Assembly: GCF_021216675.1 (NCBI RefSeq)
Contig: NZ_CP086120.1
Location: forward strand, 4,276,501 to 4,340,500
Source of the DNA: Streptomyces gobiensis
GTDB taxonomy: Bacteria; Actinomycetota; Actinomycetes; Streptomycetales; Streptomycetaceae
Length of the DNA stretch: 64,000 bases
Direction of reading: 5' to 3'
The notes beneath the pieces are model-generated. The model ran no database searches. It worked only from the letters and a program-made list of their open reading frames with translations, and was not told the origin of the DNA. The first letter of the stretch is position 1; the number at the start of each line of letters is the position of its first letter. The translations under genes were made by a program, and so were the position numbers. Shown in pieces: positions 50,272-58,924 of this stretch.

Positions 50272-51174
50272 TCAGAAGCCGAAGTTCTGGGTCCACCATG
50301 GCCCGCCGGGCGCGAAGTGCGCGCCGACCCCCAGCGTCTTGTAGTCGCAGTTGAGTATGTTCGCCCGGTGGCCGGGACTGTTCATCCAGGCGTCCATCAC
50401 AGACTGCGCGTTGGCCTGCCCACGGGCTATGTTCTCGGCGCCGAGATTGCTGATGCCCGCCGCGTCGGCCCGGTCCCAGGGACTCTTGCCGTCCGGGTCG
50501 GTGTGCGAGAAGAAGCCGCGCACGGCCATGTCCTCGCTGAAGTCACCCGCCAGCTTGGCCAGCTGAGCGTCCGCCGTCACCGGCTGGCAGCCCGCCTTGG
50601 CCCGCTCCTGGTTGACCAGCGTCAGCACCTGCGCCGCAGTGGACTCCGCCGCGTCCGGGGTCTGCGGGGCCTTCGGCGGCTTCACGCTGGGCTTCGCGGG
50701 GTTCGCCGGGCTGGCCGGCTTTGCCGGGCCGGCGCTGCTGCTCGATGGCGCGGGCTTCTTCGGCGCCTTGGAAGGCTCGGCGGAGGGCTTCTCGGAGGGC
50801 CGTGACGGTGAAGGACTCGCGCTGGGCGACTGCGCCCCCGTACGTTCCTGGTCCCGGCTCGCCGGGTTCTCGCCGCGCTCGCCGAATCCGTCCGTGGCGC
50901 CCTGCGTCGCCAGATCCGGCACACCGTCGGCCCGTACCTTGCCGTTGGAGTCGTCGAAGCCGCCGAGGGTGAAGCCATTGCCGGGGCCGGGAACCAGCCC
51001 CGAGGCCACGGCTACCGCGCCCACTGCCATCGCGGCGGAGACACCGAGCATCCCGGTACGCACGGGGGCGGCGCCCCGCTTGCGGTGTGAGTCCCGGTGG
51101 CGACCATCAGAGGCGCTGCGCTGCGCGGGGATGCTCGGGGAGGGAGCGGGGGTAGCGCGTCGATGGCGTCCCAT
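50272..51174 (-). CDS. Secreted CAP/SCP-domain protein
   Basis: 300 aa: a basic cytoplasmic start (1-38), one hydrophobic segment (MLGVSAAMAVGAVAVASGL), a Ser/Pro/Lys-rich linker (about 105-170) and a C-terminal CAP domain (about 178-300) with VLTLVNQERAKAGCQPVT, GFFSHTDPDGKSP, ISNLGAENIA and MNSPGHRANILN. The hydrophobic segment is a signal peptide or anchor, so the domain lies outside the cell. CAP proteins have varied roles; none can be assigned. ATG 51174 has GAGGA upstream. Confidence 0.9.
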   Translation of the reverse strand: MGRHRRATPAPSPSIPAQRSASDGRHRDSHRKRGAAPVRTGMLGVSAAMAVGAVAVASGLVPGPGNGFTLGGFDDSNGKVRADGVPDLATQGATDGFGERGENPASRDQERTGAQSPSASPSPSRPSEKPSAEPSKAPKKPAPSSSSAGPAKPASPANPAKPSVKPPKAPQTPDAAESTAAQVLTLVNQERAKAGCQPVTADAQLAKLAGDFSEDMAVRGFFSHTDPDGKSPWDRADAAGISNLGAENIARGQANAQSVMDAWMNSPGHRANILNCDYKTLGVGAHFAPGGPWWTQNFGF

Positions 51175-51303
51175 CTGCTGCTGTCCTCACGTGCTCGGCG
51201 GCGTTCACATCGCTTCGCTTCACTCATTCGAGTGAAGTCCATTGCCGGGCGACTGTACGGCATCACTGCGGGGGCTGGAGTGCCGCACGAGGAATTGTCT
51301 GGA

Positions 51304-51309
51304 TAGCGT
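51304..51309 (+). promoter_or_regulatory. acyP -10 element, leaderless type
   Basis: TAGCGT ends 7 nt before ATG 51317, and no ribosome binding site is present. Confidence 0.5.
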
Positions 51310-51316
51310 GCGTCAT

Positions 51317-51616
51317 ATGAGTGAGGCCACTGGCGGGACGGAGGACGTCCGGATGATCGCGTGGGTGCGCGGCGTGGTTCAGGGCGTGGGCTTCCGCTGG
51401 TTCACCCGGGCGAACGCGCTGCGGATCGGCGGACTGATCGGTTTCGCCGTCAACCTCGGCGATGGCCGGGTACAGGTGGTGGCCGAGGGACCGAAAGAGA
51501 ACTGTGAGGCGCTGCTGGAGTGGCTGCGCACCGGTGACACGCCCGGCAGGGTGGACGGAGTCACGGAAATCTGGGACATGCCTCGGGGCGGCTACCCGAG
51601 CTTCGACATCAGATGA
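51317..51616 (+). CDS. acyP: Acylphosphatase
   Basis: Hydrolyses acyl phosphates. The 99-aa product has the catalytic loop VRGVVQGVGFRWF (Arg) and the catalytic Asn in AVNLGDGRVQVVAEG. The C-terminal GGYPSFDIR fits the usual end. ATG 51317 follows a leaderless-type -10; the in-frame start at 51242 has no support. In many actinobacteria acyP lies just before smc, as here. Confidence 0.93.
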   Translation: MSEATGGTEDVRMIAWVRGVVQGVGFRWFTRANALRIGGLIGFAVNLGDGRVQVVAEGPKENCEALLEWLRTGDTPGRVDGVTEIWDMPRGGYPSFDIR

Positions 51617-51939
51617 ACCCGGAGTCTGACCCAAACTGGTTGCCAATCCCCGGACGGCGTGTAAGGCTGCCGTCACGAATGATCCACAAGTGATCCGCAC
51701 CCCCCAGCGGGCCGCCCTCTCCGGTGCATGCCGCCGTTTGAGCCAAGGCGCCCGCGTACACGGGGTGTGATCGTGTTGACCCTCAAAACTTTTGGTGAGA
51801 CGCTGGAAGCCCCGCGCACCTTAGCTGTTTGACCCTGAGAACCGTTACGCAGAGCAGACACCGCGGGTGCTTATCCCTCACGTATCCCTCACGACCACCG
51901 CCGCTTCGGTCGGTCACTCAGTGTGGAGGACCATCCATC
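51617..51939 (+). promoter_or_regulatory. Upstream region of the small coiled-coil gene
   Basis: No gene was found. The octamer TTGACCCT occurs twice (51776-51783 and 51829-51836), 53 bp apart, and could represent two -35 elements or activator sites. Matching -10 hexamers were not clear. Confidence 0.35.
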
Positions 51940-52146
51940 ATGGCAAAGGCGCTTCTCGGTTACGTCGGCGGCTCCGACCCCCGAGTCCTCGCCGAGATGC
52001 GACGGCTTCAGCAGCGCGTCCAGGACCTGGAATCCGAGCTCGTACGGATGCAGGCCGAGAACGACGCGTTGTCGGCTGCCGCACGTCACGGCGACTCGCT
52101 GCTTGACAGCATCGACGTACCCAAGGGCGAGCCCGCGCTCACCTGA
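51940..52146 (+). CDS. Small conserved coiled-coil protein, 68 aa
   Basis: The product MAKALLGYVGGSDPRVLAEM... continues with heptads (RLQQRVQDLESELVRMQAEN) and ends PKGEPALT. ATG 51940 has GGAGGA 9 nt upstream. I recall this small protein as conserved beside smc in Streptomyces; its function is unknown. A coiled-coil dimer is likely. A terminator follows. Confidence 0.8.
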   Translation: MAKALLGYVGGSDPRVLAEMRRLQQRVQDLESELVRMQAENDALSAAARHGDSLLDSIDVPKGEPALT

Positions 52147-52197
52147 CCCGAAACCCGGGCGGGTGTATAAGCGGAGCCCACCGCTTGAAGAACTGCG

Positions 52198-52217
52198 AGG
52201 GACGCTCCGGCGTCCCT
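52198..52217 (+). terminator. Terminator before smc
   Basis: AGGGACGC and GCGTCCCT form an 8-bp stem with loop TCCG, followed by TCGTCATTTC. Confidence 0.6.
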
Positions 52218-52300
52218 TCGTCATTTCTCCCCGTGGTGGATGACTTCCGTTAACGTCTGATGTGCCCCCCACCTTCATGGGTGAAACCGCGCCTCCCCGG

Positions 52301-52306
52301 TAAAGT
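52301..52306 (+). promoter_or_regulatory. smc -10 element, leaderless type
   Basis: TAAAGT ends 8 nt before GTG 52315, and no ribosome binding site lies between. Confidence 0.45.
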
Positions 52307-52314
52307 CACACGCC

Positions 52315-55300
52315 GTGCACCTCAAGAGCCTGACCCTGCGCGGGTTCAAGTCCTTCGCTTCCGCCACCACGCTGCGCTTCGAGCCGGGTATCACCTGCGT
52401 GGTGGGCCCAAACGGCTCCGGCAAGTCCAATGTGGTGGACGCCCTGTCCTGGGTGATGGGCGAGCAGGGGGCCAAGTCGCTGCGCGGCGGCAAGATGGAG
52501 GACGTCATCTTCGCCGGGACGACCGGGCGGCCTCCGCTCGGCCGTGCTGAGGTCTCCCTCACCATCGACAACGCCGATGGCGCTCTGCCCATCGACTACG
52601 CCGAGGTCACCATCACGCGGATCATGTTCCGCAACGGCGGCAGTGAATATCAGCTCAACGGTGACACCTGTCGGCTGCTCGATATCCAGGAGCTGCTTTC
52701 CGACTCCGGCATCGGCCGCGAGATGCATGTCATCGTCGGCCAGGGTCAGCTCGACTCCGTGCTGCACGCCGACCCCATGGGTCGCCGTGCCTTCATCGAG
52801 GAGGCGGCGGGCGTACTGAAGCACCGCAAGCGCAAGGAGAAGGCGCTGCGGAAGCTCGACGCCATGCAGGCCAACCTGGCACGCGTCCAGGATCTGACCG
52901 ATGAGCTGCGGCGGCAGCTCAAGCCGCTGGGGAGACAGGCCGCGGTGGCCCGCAAGGCGGCGGTCATCCAGGCTGATCTGCGCGATGCCCGGCTGCGGCT
53001 GCTCGCCGACGATCTGGTCACCCTGCGGGAGGCGCTGAAGGCAGAGGTCGCCGACGAGGCCGCGCTCAAGGAGCGCAAGGAGGCGGCCGAGGCCGAGCTG
53101 AAGGCCGCCCTGCAACGCGAGGCCGAGCTGGAACAGCGCGTACGCACCCTCACCCCCCGGCTGCAGCGTGCCCAGCAGACCTGGTACGAGCTGTCCCAGC
53201 TCGCCGAGCGGGTGCGCGGCACCGTCAGCCTGGCGGACGCCCGGGTCAAGAGCGCCAGCGCCGAGCCCGTGGAGGAGCGGCGCGGCCGGGACCCGGAGGA
53301 CCTGGAGCGGGAGGCGGCCCGTATCCGGGAGCAGGAGGCGGAGCTGGAGGCCGCGCTGGAGGCGGCGAGCCGTGCGCTGGACGAAACGGTTGATCACCGG
53401 GCCGAGCTGGAACGGCGGTTGGCTGAGGAGGAGCGGCGGCTCAAGGACACGGCACGGGCCATCGCGGACCGTCGTGAACACCTGGCCCGGCTCAGCGGTC
53501 AGGTCGGTGCCGCCCGCAGCCGGGCTGCGTCGGCCCAGGCCGAGATCGACCGGTTGACGGCGGCCCGTGATGACGCACAGCGGCGAGCGGTCTCCGCGCA
53601 GGAGGAGTACGAGCTCCTCAAGGCGGAGGTCGAAGGGCTGGACGAGGGTGATCAAGAGCTTGCGGAGCGGTATGAGGCCGCCAAGCGGCAGCTGGCCGAG
53701 GCTGAGGCGGCACTGACCACGGCCCGGGACGCCGCGACCGCCGCCGACCGGAAACGCGCCGCCACCTCCGCCCGCCATGACGCCCTCGCGCTGGGCCTGC
53801 GGCGCAAGGACGGCACCGGCACCCTGCTGGACTCCCGGGACCGGCTCACCGGGCTGCTGGGCCCGGCAGCGGAGCTGCTTACGGTGGCGCCGGGCTACGA
53901 GGTGCCCATCGCCGCCGCGCTGGGCGCTGCCGCCGACGCGATCGCGATGGATGGCCCCGCAGCGGCTGCCGAGGCCCTGCGTCTGCTCCGCAAACACGAC
54001 GCGGGCCGCGCGTCGATCCTGCTGGGCGGCGCGCCGAATCCGTATCCCGGCCCCGGCCCCCGGAGCAATCCCGACCACCCGGAACACCCTGCGGCAGCCG
54101 AACTGGTCAGCGGGCCTGATTCACTGATCCCCGCCGTGCGGCGGCTGCTGCGTGACGTTGTGGTCGTCAGGACGCTGGAGGACGCCGAAGAGCTGCTGGC
54201 CGAGCAGCCGGAACTGACTGCCGTCACGGCCGAGGGCGACCTGCTTGGCTCCCACTTCGCGCACGGCGGTTCCGCCGGGGCGCCCAGCATGCTGGAGGCC
54301 CAGGCCGCCGTGGACGAGGCGGCAGCGGAGCTGGCGGAGCTGGCGGAGCGGTGCGATGAGCTGGCCGCCGAGCAGGGGCGGGCGAAGGAACGGCGCCAGG
54401 AGTGCGCGGCGGCGGTGGAGGCGCTGGCGGAGCGGCGCAGCGCCGCCGACCGGGAGAAGTCAAAGGTCGCCGGGCAGCTAGGACGGCTGGGCGGACAGGC
54501 GCGGGCAGCCGCGGGCGAGGCCGAGCGGGCCGCTGCGGCCGTGGCCAAGGCCGAGGAAGCGCTGACGGCCGCCACCGAGCAGGTCGAGTTGTTGTCCGAG
54601 CGGCTGGCGGTGGCCGAGGAGGTCCAGGAGGGTGAGGAGGAACCGGACACCTCCGTACGGGACCGTCTCTCGGCCGACGGCGCCAACGCCCGGCAGACCG
54701 AGATGGAGGCCCGCCTCCAGGTCCGCACGCACGAGGAACGGGTCAAGGGACTGGCCGGGCGAGCGGACGCCCTGGACCGGGCGGCGCGTGCCGAGCGGGA
54801 AGCGCGGGCGCGCGCGGAGCGGCGGCGCGCCCGTATGCGTCATGAGGCCGAGGTCGCCGCGGCCGTCGCCGCGGGCGCCCGGCAGCTGCTGGCGCACATC
54901 GAGGTGTCCCTCGTCCGGGCCGAGGAAGAGCGGGCCGCCGCCGAGCAGGCCAAGGACGAGCGCGAACGGGAGCTGGTCGCCGAGCGCAACCGGGGCCGTG
55001 AGCTCAAGGCTGAACTGGACAAGCTCACCGACTCGGTGCACCGGGGCGAGGTACTGGGGGCCGAGAAGCGGCTGCGGATTGAGCAGTTGGAGACCAAGGC
55101 GCTGGAGGAGCTGGGGGTCGAGCCCGCCGGGCTGATCAGCGAGTACGGCCCGGACCAGCTGGTGCCACCGTCCCCGCCCGCCGAGGGCGAGGAGTTGCCC
55201 GAAGACCCGGAGCACCCCCGTAACAGACCAGTCCCCTTCAGCCGTTCGGAGCAGGAGAAGCGGCTGACCGCGGCAGAGCGTGCGTATCAGAAGCTTGGCA

Positions 55301-55887
55301 AGATCAATCCGCTGGCGCTGGAAGAGTTCGCGGCGCTTGAGGAGCGTCACCAGTTCCTCAGCGAGCAGCTCGAAGACCTGAAGAAGACCCGCGCCGATCT
55401 TCTTCAGGTCGTGAAGGAGGTCGACGAGCGGGTCGAGCAGGTCTTCACTGAGGCTTACCACGACACCGCGCGTCAGTTCGAGGGCGTCTTCGCCCGGCTG
55501 TTCCCCGGTGGTGAGGGACGGCTGATCCTGACCGACCCCTCGGACATGCTCACCACCGGTGTGGATGTCGAAGCCCGGCCGCCGGGCAAGAAGGTCAAGC
55601 GGCTCTCTCTGCTCTCCGGCGGCGAGCGCTCGCTCACCGCGGTGGCGCTGCTGGTGTCCATCTTCAAGGCGCGGCCCAGCCCGTTCTATGTGATGGACGA
55701 GGTTGAGGCGGCACTCGACGACACCAATCTGCAGCGGCTGATCGGGATCATGGAGGAGCTGCAGGAGAGCTCGCAGCTGATCGTGATCACGCATCAGAAG
55801 CGAACCATGGAGGTCGCGGACGCGCTCTACGGTGTCTCCATGCAGGGCGACGGTGTCTCAAAGGTCATCAGCCAGCGGCTGAGCTGA
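52315..55887 (+). CDS. smc: Chromosome segregation protein SMC
   Basis: The 1190-aa SMC ATPase condenses and segregates the chromosome with ScpA/ScpB. The N-terminal head has Walker A (GPNGSGKSNVVDALSWVMGE), and coiled coil runs from about residue 165. A globular hinge follows at about 505-650 (LTGLLGPAAELLTVAPGYEV, AIAAALGAAADAI), then returning coiled coil. The C-terminal head has the signature LSGGERSLTAVALL and Walker B PFYVMDEVEAALDD. GTG 52315 is preceded by a leaderless-type -10. Low-complexity Glu/Ala/Arg stretches are normal coiled coil. Confidence 0.97.
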   Translation: MHLKSLTLRGFKSFASATTLRFEPGITCVVGPNGSGKSNVVDALSWVMGEQGAKSLRGGKMEDVIFAGTTGRPPLGRAEVSLTIDNADGALPIDYAEVTITRIMFRNGGSEYQLNGDTCRLLDIQELLSDSGIGREMHVIVGQGQLDSVLHADPMGRRAFIEEAAGVLKHRKRKEKALRKLDAMQANLARVQDLTDELRRQLKPLGRQAAVARKAAVIQADLRDARLRLLADDLVTLREALKAEVADEAALKERKEAAEAELKAALQREAELEQRVRTLTPRLQRAQQTWYELSQLAERVRGTVSLADARVKSASAEPVEERRGRDPEDLEREAARIREQEAELEAALEAASRALDETVDHRAELERRLAEEERRLKDTARAIADRREHLARLSGQVGAARSRAASAQAEIDRLTAARDDAQRRAVSAQEEYELLKAEVEGLDEGDQELAERYEAAKRQLAEAEAALTTARDAATAADRKRAATSARHDALALGLRRKDGTGTLLDSRDRLTGLLGPAAELLTVAPGYEVPIAAALGAAADAIAMDGPAAAAEALRLLRKHDAGRASILLGGAPNPYPGPGPRSNPDHPEHPAAAELVSGPDSLIPAVRRLLRDVVVVRTLEDAEELLAEQPELTAVTAEGDLLGSHFAHGGSAGAPSMLEAQAAVDEAAAELAELAERCDELAAEQGRAKERRQECAAAVEALAERRSAADREKSKVAGQLGRLGGQARAAAGEAERAAAAVAKAEEALTAATEQVELLSERLAVAEEVQEGEEEPDTSVRDRLSADGANARQTEMEARLQVRTHEERVKGLAGRADALDRAARAEREARARAERRRARMRHEAEVAAAVAAGARQLLAHIEVSLVRAEEERAAAEQAKDERERELVAERNRGRELKAELDKLTDSVHRGEVLGAEKRLRIEQLETKALEELGVEPAGLISEYGPDQLVPPSPPAEGEELPEDPEHPRNRPVPFSRSEQEKRLTAAERAYQKLGKINPLALEEFAALEERHQFLSEQLEDLKKTRADLLQVVKEVDERVEQVFTEAYHDTARQFEGVFARLFPGGEGRLILTDPSDMLTTGVDVEARPPGKKVKRLSLLSGGERSLTAVALLVSIFKARPSPFYVMDEVEAALDDTNLQRLIGIMEELQESSQLIVITHQKRTMEVADALYGVSMQGDGVSKVISQRLS

Positions 55888-55961
55888 TCCAATCCTTGAT
55901 CACTTCACAGAGTGAATACATGTGATGGGTGCCTCGCTGAAGAATCGTTGAGACGCAGCTA

Positions 55962-55989
55962 TTGACTTCGAAACTTGAAGGCATAGTCT
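55962..55989 (+). promoter_or_regulatory. glcP promoter
   Basis: TTGACT and TAGTCT are separated by 16 bp, about 110 bp before the TTG start. The spacer holds an imperfect palindrome, CTTCGAAACTTGAAG (55966-55980), a possible operator. Confidence 0.6.
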
Positions 55990-56099
55990 CTGCAACGTCG
56001 CTTTTACCTTCAACTGGTGGCGCACGGTCAGGCATGCGCCACTGACAGAGCGACATCACCGAAGCCCGGCACCGCCGCCGGGTCCCGCAGGAGAGCATT

Positions 56100-57524
56100 T
56101 TGACCAGCACCGCGCAGCTGGAGCCCGCCGCCACAGCCGGTCGGCCGAAGCACCTCAGTCATGTCATCTTCATCGCCGCGTCCGCCGCGATGGGCGGTTT
56201 CCTCTTCGGCTACGACAGCGCTGTGATCAACGGCGCTGTCGAGGGCATCAAGGGGAAGTTCGACGTCGGCTCCGCCACCCTCGGCGCGGTCATCGCCATC
56301 GCGCTGCTCGGCGCGGCGCTCGGCGCCGTGATGGCGGGCCGGCTCGCCGACCGCATCGGCCGCCCCCGGGTGATGCAGATCGCCGCGGTTCTCTTCGCGG
56401 TCAGCGCCCTCGGCTCCATGCTCCCGTTCACGCTGTGGGACCTGGCCATCTGGCGCACCCTGGGCGGCGTGGCCATCGGTATGGCCTCAGTGATCGCCCC
56501 GGCGTATATCGCCGAGGTCGCACCCGCTGAGTACCGGGGCCGGCTCGCCTCCTTCCAGCAGGCCGCCATCGTCCTCGGCATCGCCATCTCGCAGCTCGTC
56601 AACTACCTGGTGCTCAATATCGCCCACGGTGACCAGCGTGGCTCCCTGTTCGGTCTTGAGGCCTGGCAGGTCATGCTCGGAATCGAGATCGTCCCCGCCC
56701 TGCTCTACGGCCTGCTGGCGCTCCGTATCCCGGAGTCGCCGCGCTATCTGGTCGCCCGGGGCCGGATCGACGAGGCCAAGGCGGTGCTCGCCGATGTCGA
56801 ACCGGAAGGCACCGATCTGGACGCCGAGGTGGCCCGGATCGACGCCAGGATGCGCAGCGAACACAAGCCGAGGCTCAGGGACCTCATGGGTGGCAGGACC
56901 GGCCTGCTGCCCATTGTCTGGATCGGTATCGGCCTCTCGGTTTTCCAGCAGCTTGTCGGCATTAACGTGATCTTCTACTACAGCTCCTCGCTGTGGCAGT
57001 CGGTCGGCATCAACCCGGAGAGCTCGTTCCTCTACTCCTTCACCACGTCGATCATCAATATCGTCGGCACGGTGATCGCGATGCTCTTCGTCGACCGGAT
57101 CGGCCGTAAGCCGCTGGCCCTGATCGGCTCCGCCGGAATGGCCGTCTCGCTCGCCCTTGCCGCCTGGGCGTTCTCCTTCAAGCGGGACCTCAACGGCGAC
57201 ATCTCGCTGCCCGACGCCCAAGGCGCCGTCGCCCTGATCGCCGCGCACTCCTTTGTGCTCTTCTTCGCCCTGTCCTGGGGCGTGGTGGTCTGGGTGATGC
57301 TCGGCGAGATGTTCCCCAACCGCATCCGGGCCGCCGCGCTGGGCGTGGCCGCCTCCGCACAGTGGATCACCAACTGGCTGATCACCGCGAGTTTCCCGTC
57401 GATGTCCGACTGGAATCTCTCCGGCTCCTATGTGATCTACGCAGCCTTCGCCGCGCTCTCGATCCCGTTCATCCTCAAGTGGGTGCCGGAGACCAAGGGC
57501 AAGGCGTTGGAGGAGATGGGCTAA
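56100..57524 (+). CDS. glcP: Sugar porter-family MFS transporter (glucose permease)
   Basis: The 474-aa, 12-helix MFS protein is of the sugar porter family. Family motifs: FGYDSAVINGAV in helix 1, GRLADRIGRPR between helices 2 and 3, PESPRYLVARGR at the end of helix 6, QQLVGINVIFYYS in helix 7, DRIGRKPL, and PETKGKALEE at the end. Streptomyces GlcP, the main glucose uptake system, lies at this place between smc and ftsY. TTG 56100 has GGAGAG upstream. Glucose as substrate is by homology and position. Confidence 0.9.
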   Translation: MTSTAQLEPAATAGRPKHLSHVIFIAASAAMGGFLFGYDSAVINGAVEGIKGKFDVGSATLGAVIAIALLGAALGAVMAGRLADRIGRPRVMQIAAVLFAVSALGSMLPFTLWDLAIWRTLGGVAIGMASVIAPAYIAEVAPAEYRGRLASFQQAAIVLGIAISQLVNYLVLNIAHGDQRGSLFGLEAWQVMLGIEIVPALLYGLLALRIPESPRYLVARGRIDEAKAVLADVEPEGTDLDAEVARIDARMRSEHKPRLRDLMGGRTGLLPIVWIGIGLSVFQQLVGINVIFYYSSSLWQSVGINPESSFLYSFTTSIINIVGTVIAMLFVDRIGRKPLALIGSAGMAVSLALAAWAFSFKRDLNGDISLPDAQGAVALIAAHSFVLFFALSWGVVVWVMLGEMFPNRIRAAALGVAASAQWITNWLITASFPSMSDWNLSGSYVIYAAFAALSIPFILKWVPETKGKALEEMG

Positions 57525-57552
57525 ACCCCGCCGCCCATCTTCTCGCCACGGA

Positions 57553-57587
57553 TACTGCCCCGGCTCTCCCCGAGAGCCGGGGCAGTA
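57553..57587 (+). terminator. glcP terminator
   Basis: TACTGCCCCGGCTCTC and GAGAGCCGGGGCAGTA form a perfect 16-bp stem with loop CCC, 28 nt after the glcP stop. Confidence 0.85.
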
Positions 57588-57688
57588 CGCATCCGTCGTC
57601 CTGGCTGATACTGGATGAGATGTTCGGCCGAACCGGCTTCGCGACGGACAAGCCCTGCCCGTGACGTAGATCAATCTCTAGGGAACCG

Positions 57689-58900
57689 ATGGAAATCCTC
57701 ATCCTCGTTGTAGTCATCGCCGTGGTAGCGATCGGCGCGATCAGCGGGCTTGTGATCAGCGGCCGCAAGAAGAAGACGCTGCCGCCCGATGAGTCCGCCA
57801 CCCCTACCATCACCGCCCCGCCCCCCGAGCCGCATATCGGTGAGGAGGCCGAGGGCACTCCGGAGGCACCCGGCCGGACGATCCAGGAGGTCGGGCTGCC
57901 GGACGCCGCCGAGGCACCGGTTGTCGAGGAGGCCGCGCCCGCCGCACCGGCGCCCGAGATCGAGACCCCGGAGCCCACCGCGGGCCGGCTCGTACGGCTG
58001 CGCGCCCGGCTCTCCCGCTCGCAGAACTCGCTGGGCAAGGGGCTGCTCACGCTGCTCTCCCGGGAGCGTCTTGATGACGAGACCTGGGAGGAGATCGAGG
58101 ACACCCTCCTCACCGCCGATGTCGGTGTCGCCCCCACCCAGGAGCTGGTCGAGCGGCTGCGTGAGCGGGTGAAGGTGCTGGGCACCCGCACCACCGAGGA
58201 GCTGCGCGGGCTGCTGCGCGAAGAGCTGCTGACGCTGATCGGCACGGATATGGACCGCGCCGTACGCACCGAGACCTCGGGAGCCGAGGACAAGCCCGGC
58301 ATCATCATGGTTGTCGGGGTGAACGGCACCGGGAAGACCACCACTACCGGCAAGCTCGCCCGGGTGCTGGTCGCCGACGGCAAGTCGGTCGTGCTGGGCG
58401 CCGCCGACACGTTCCGGGCGGCCGCCACCGATCAGCTGCAGACCTGGGGCCAGCGCGTCGGCGCCCGTACCGTGCGCGGGCCCGAGAACGGCGACCCGGC
58501 CTCGGTCGCCTTTGACGCCGTCAAGGAAGGCATCGCCGAGGGCGCCGATGTTGTGCTCATCGACACCGCCGGCCGACTGCATACCAAGACCGGACTCATG
58601 GACGAGCTGGGCAAGGTCAAGCGGGTCGTCGAGAAGCAGGGGCCGGTCGACGAGGTGCTGCTGGTGCTGGACGCCACGACCGGTCAGAACGGTCTGGTGC
58701 AGGCGCGGGTCTTCGCCGAGGTCGTGGACATCACCGGTATCGCGCTCACGAAGCTGGACGGTACGGCTAAGGGCGGCATCGTTGTCGCGGTCCAGCGGGA
58801 GCTGGGTGTACCGGTGAAGCTGGTTGGGCTGGGGGAGGGGGCGGACGATCTGGCTCCGTTTGAGCCGGAGGCGTTCGTGGACGCGCTTATCGGCGACTGA
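57689..58900 (+). CDS. ftsY: Signal recognition particle receptor FtsY
   Basis: The 403-aa SRP receptor GTPase guides ribosomes to the membrane. An N-terminal membrane helix (MEILILVVVIAVVAIGAISG) is followed by an acidic/Pro-rich A region (to about 105) and the NG domain: Walker A GVNGTGKTTTTGKLA, DTFRAAATDQLQ, DTAGRLHTKTGLM, and TKLDGTAKGG. The N-terminal anchor is an actinobacterial trait; E. coli FtsY lacks it. GGGAACC lies before ATG 57689. A mosaic repeat lies just after the stop, oriented toward the opposite gene. Confidence 0.97.
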   Translation: MEILILVVVIAVVAIGAISGLVISGRKKKTLPPDESATPTITAPPPEPHIGEEAEGTPEAPGRTIQEVGLPDAAEAPVVEEAAPAAPAPEIETPEPTAGRLVRLRARLSRSQNSLGKGLLTLLSRERLDDETWEEIEDTLLTADVGVAPTQELVERLRERVKVLGTRTTEELRGLLREELLTLIGTDMDRAVRTETSGAEDKPGIIMVVGVNGTGKTTTTGKLARVLVADGKSVVLGAADTFRAAATDQLQTWGQRVGARTVRGPENGDPASVAFDAVKEGIAEGADVVLIDTAGRLHTKTGLMDELGKVKRVVEKQGPVDEVLLVLDATTGQNGLVQARVFAEVVDITGIALTKLDGTAKGGIVVAVQRELGVPVKLVGLGEGADDLAPFEPEAFVDALIGD

Positions 58901-58924
58901 ACGCGTCCGGTGTCTCCCGTGTTC

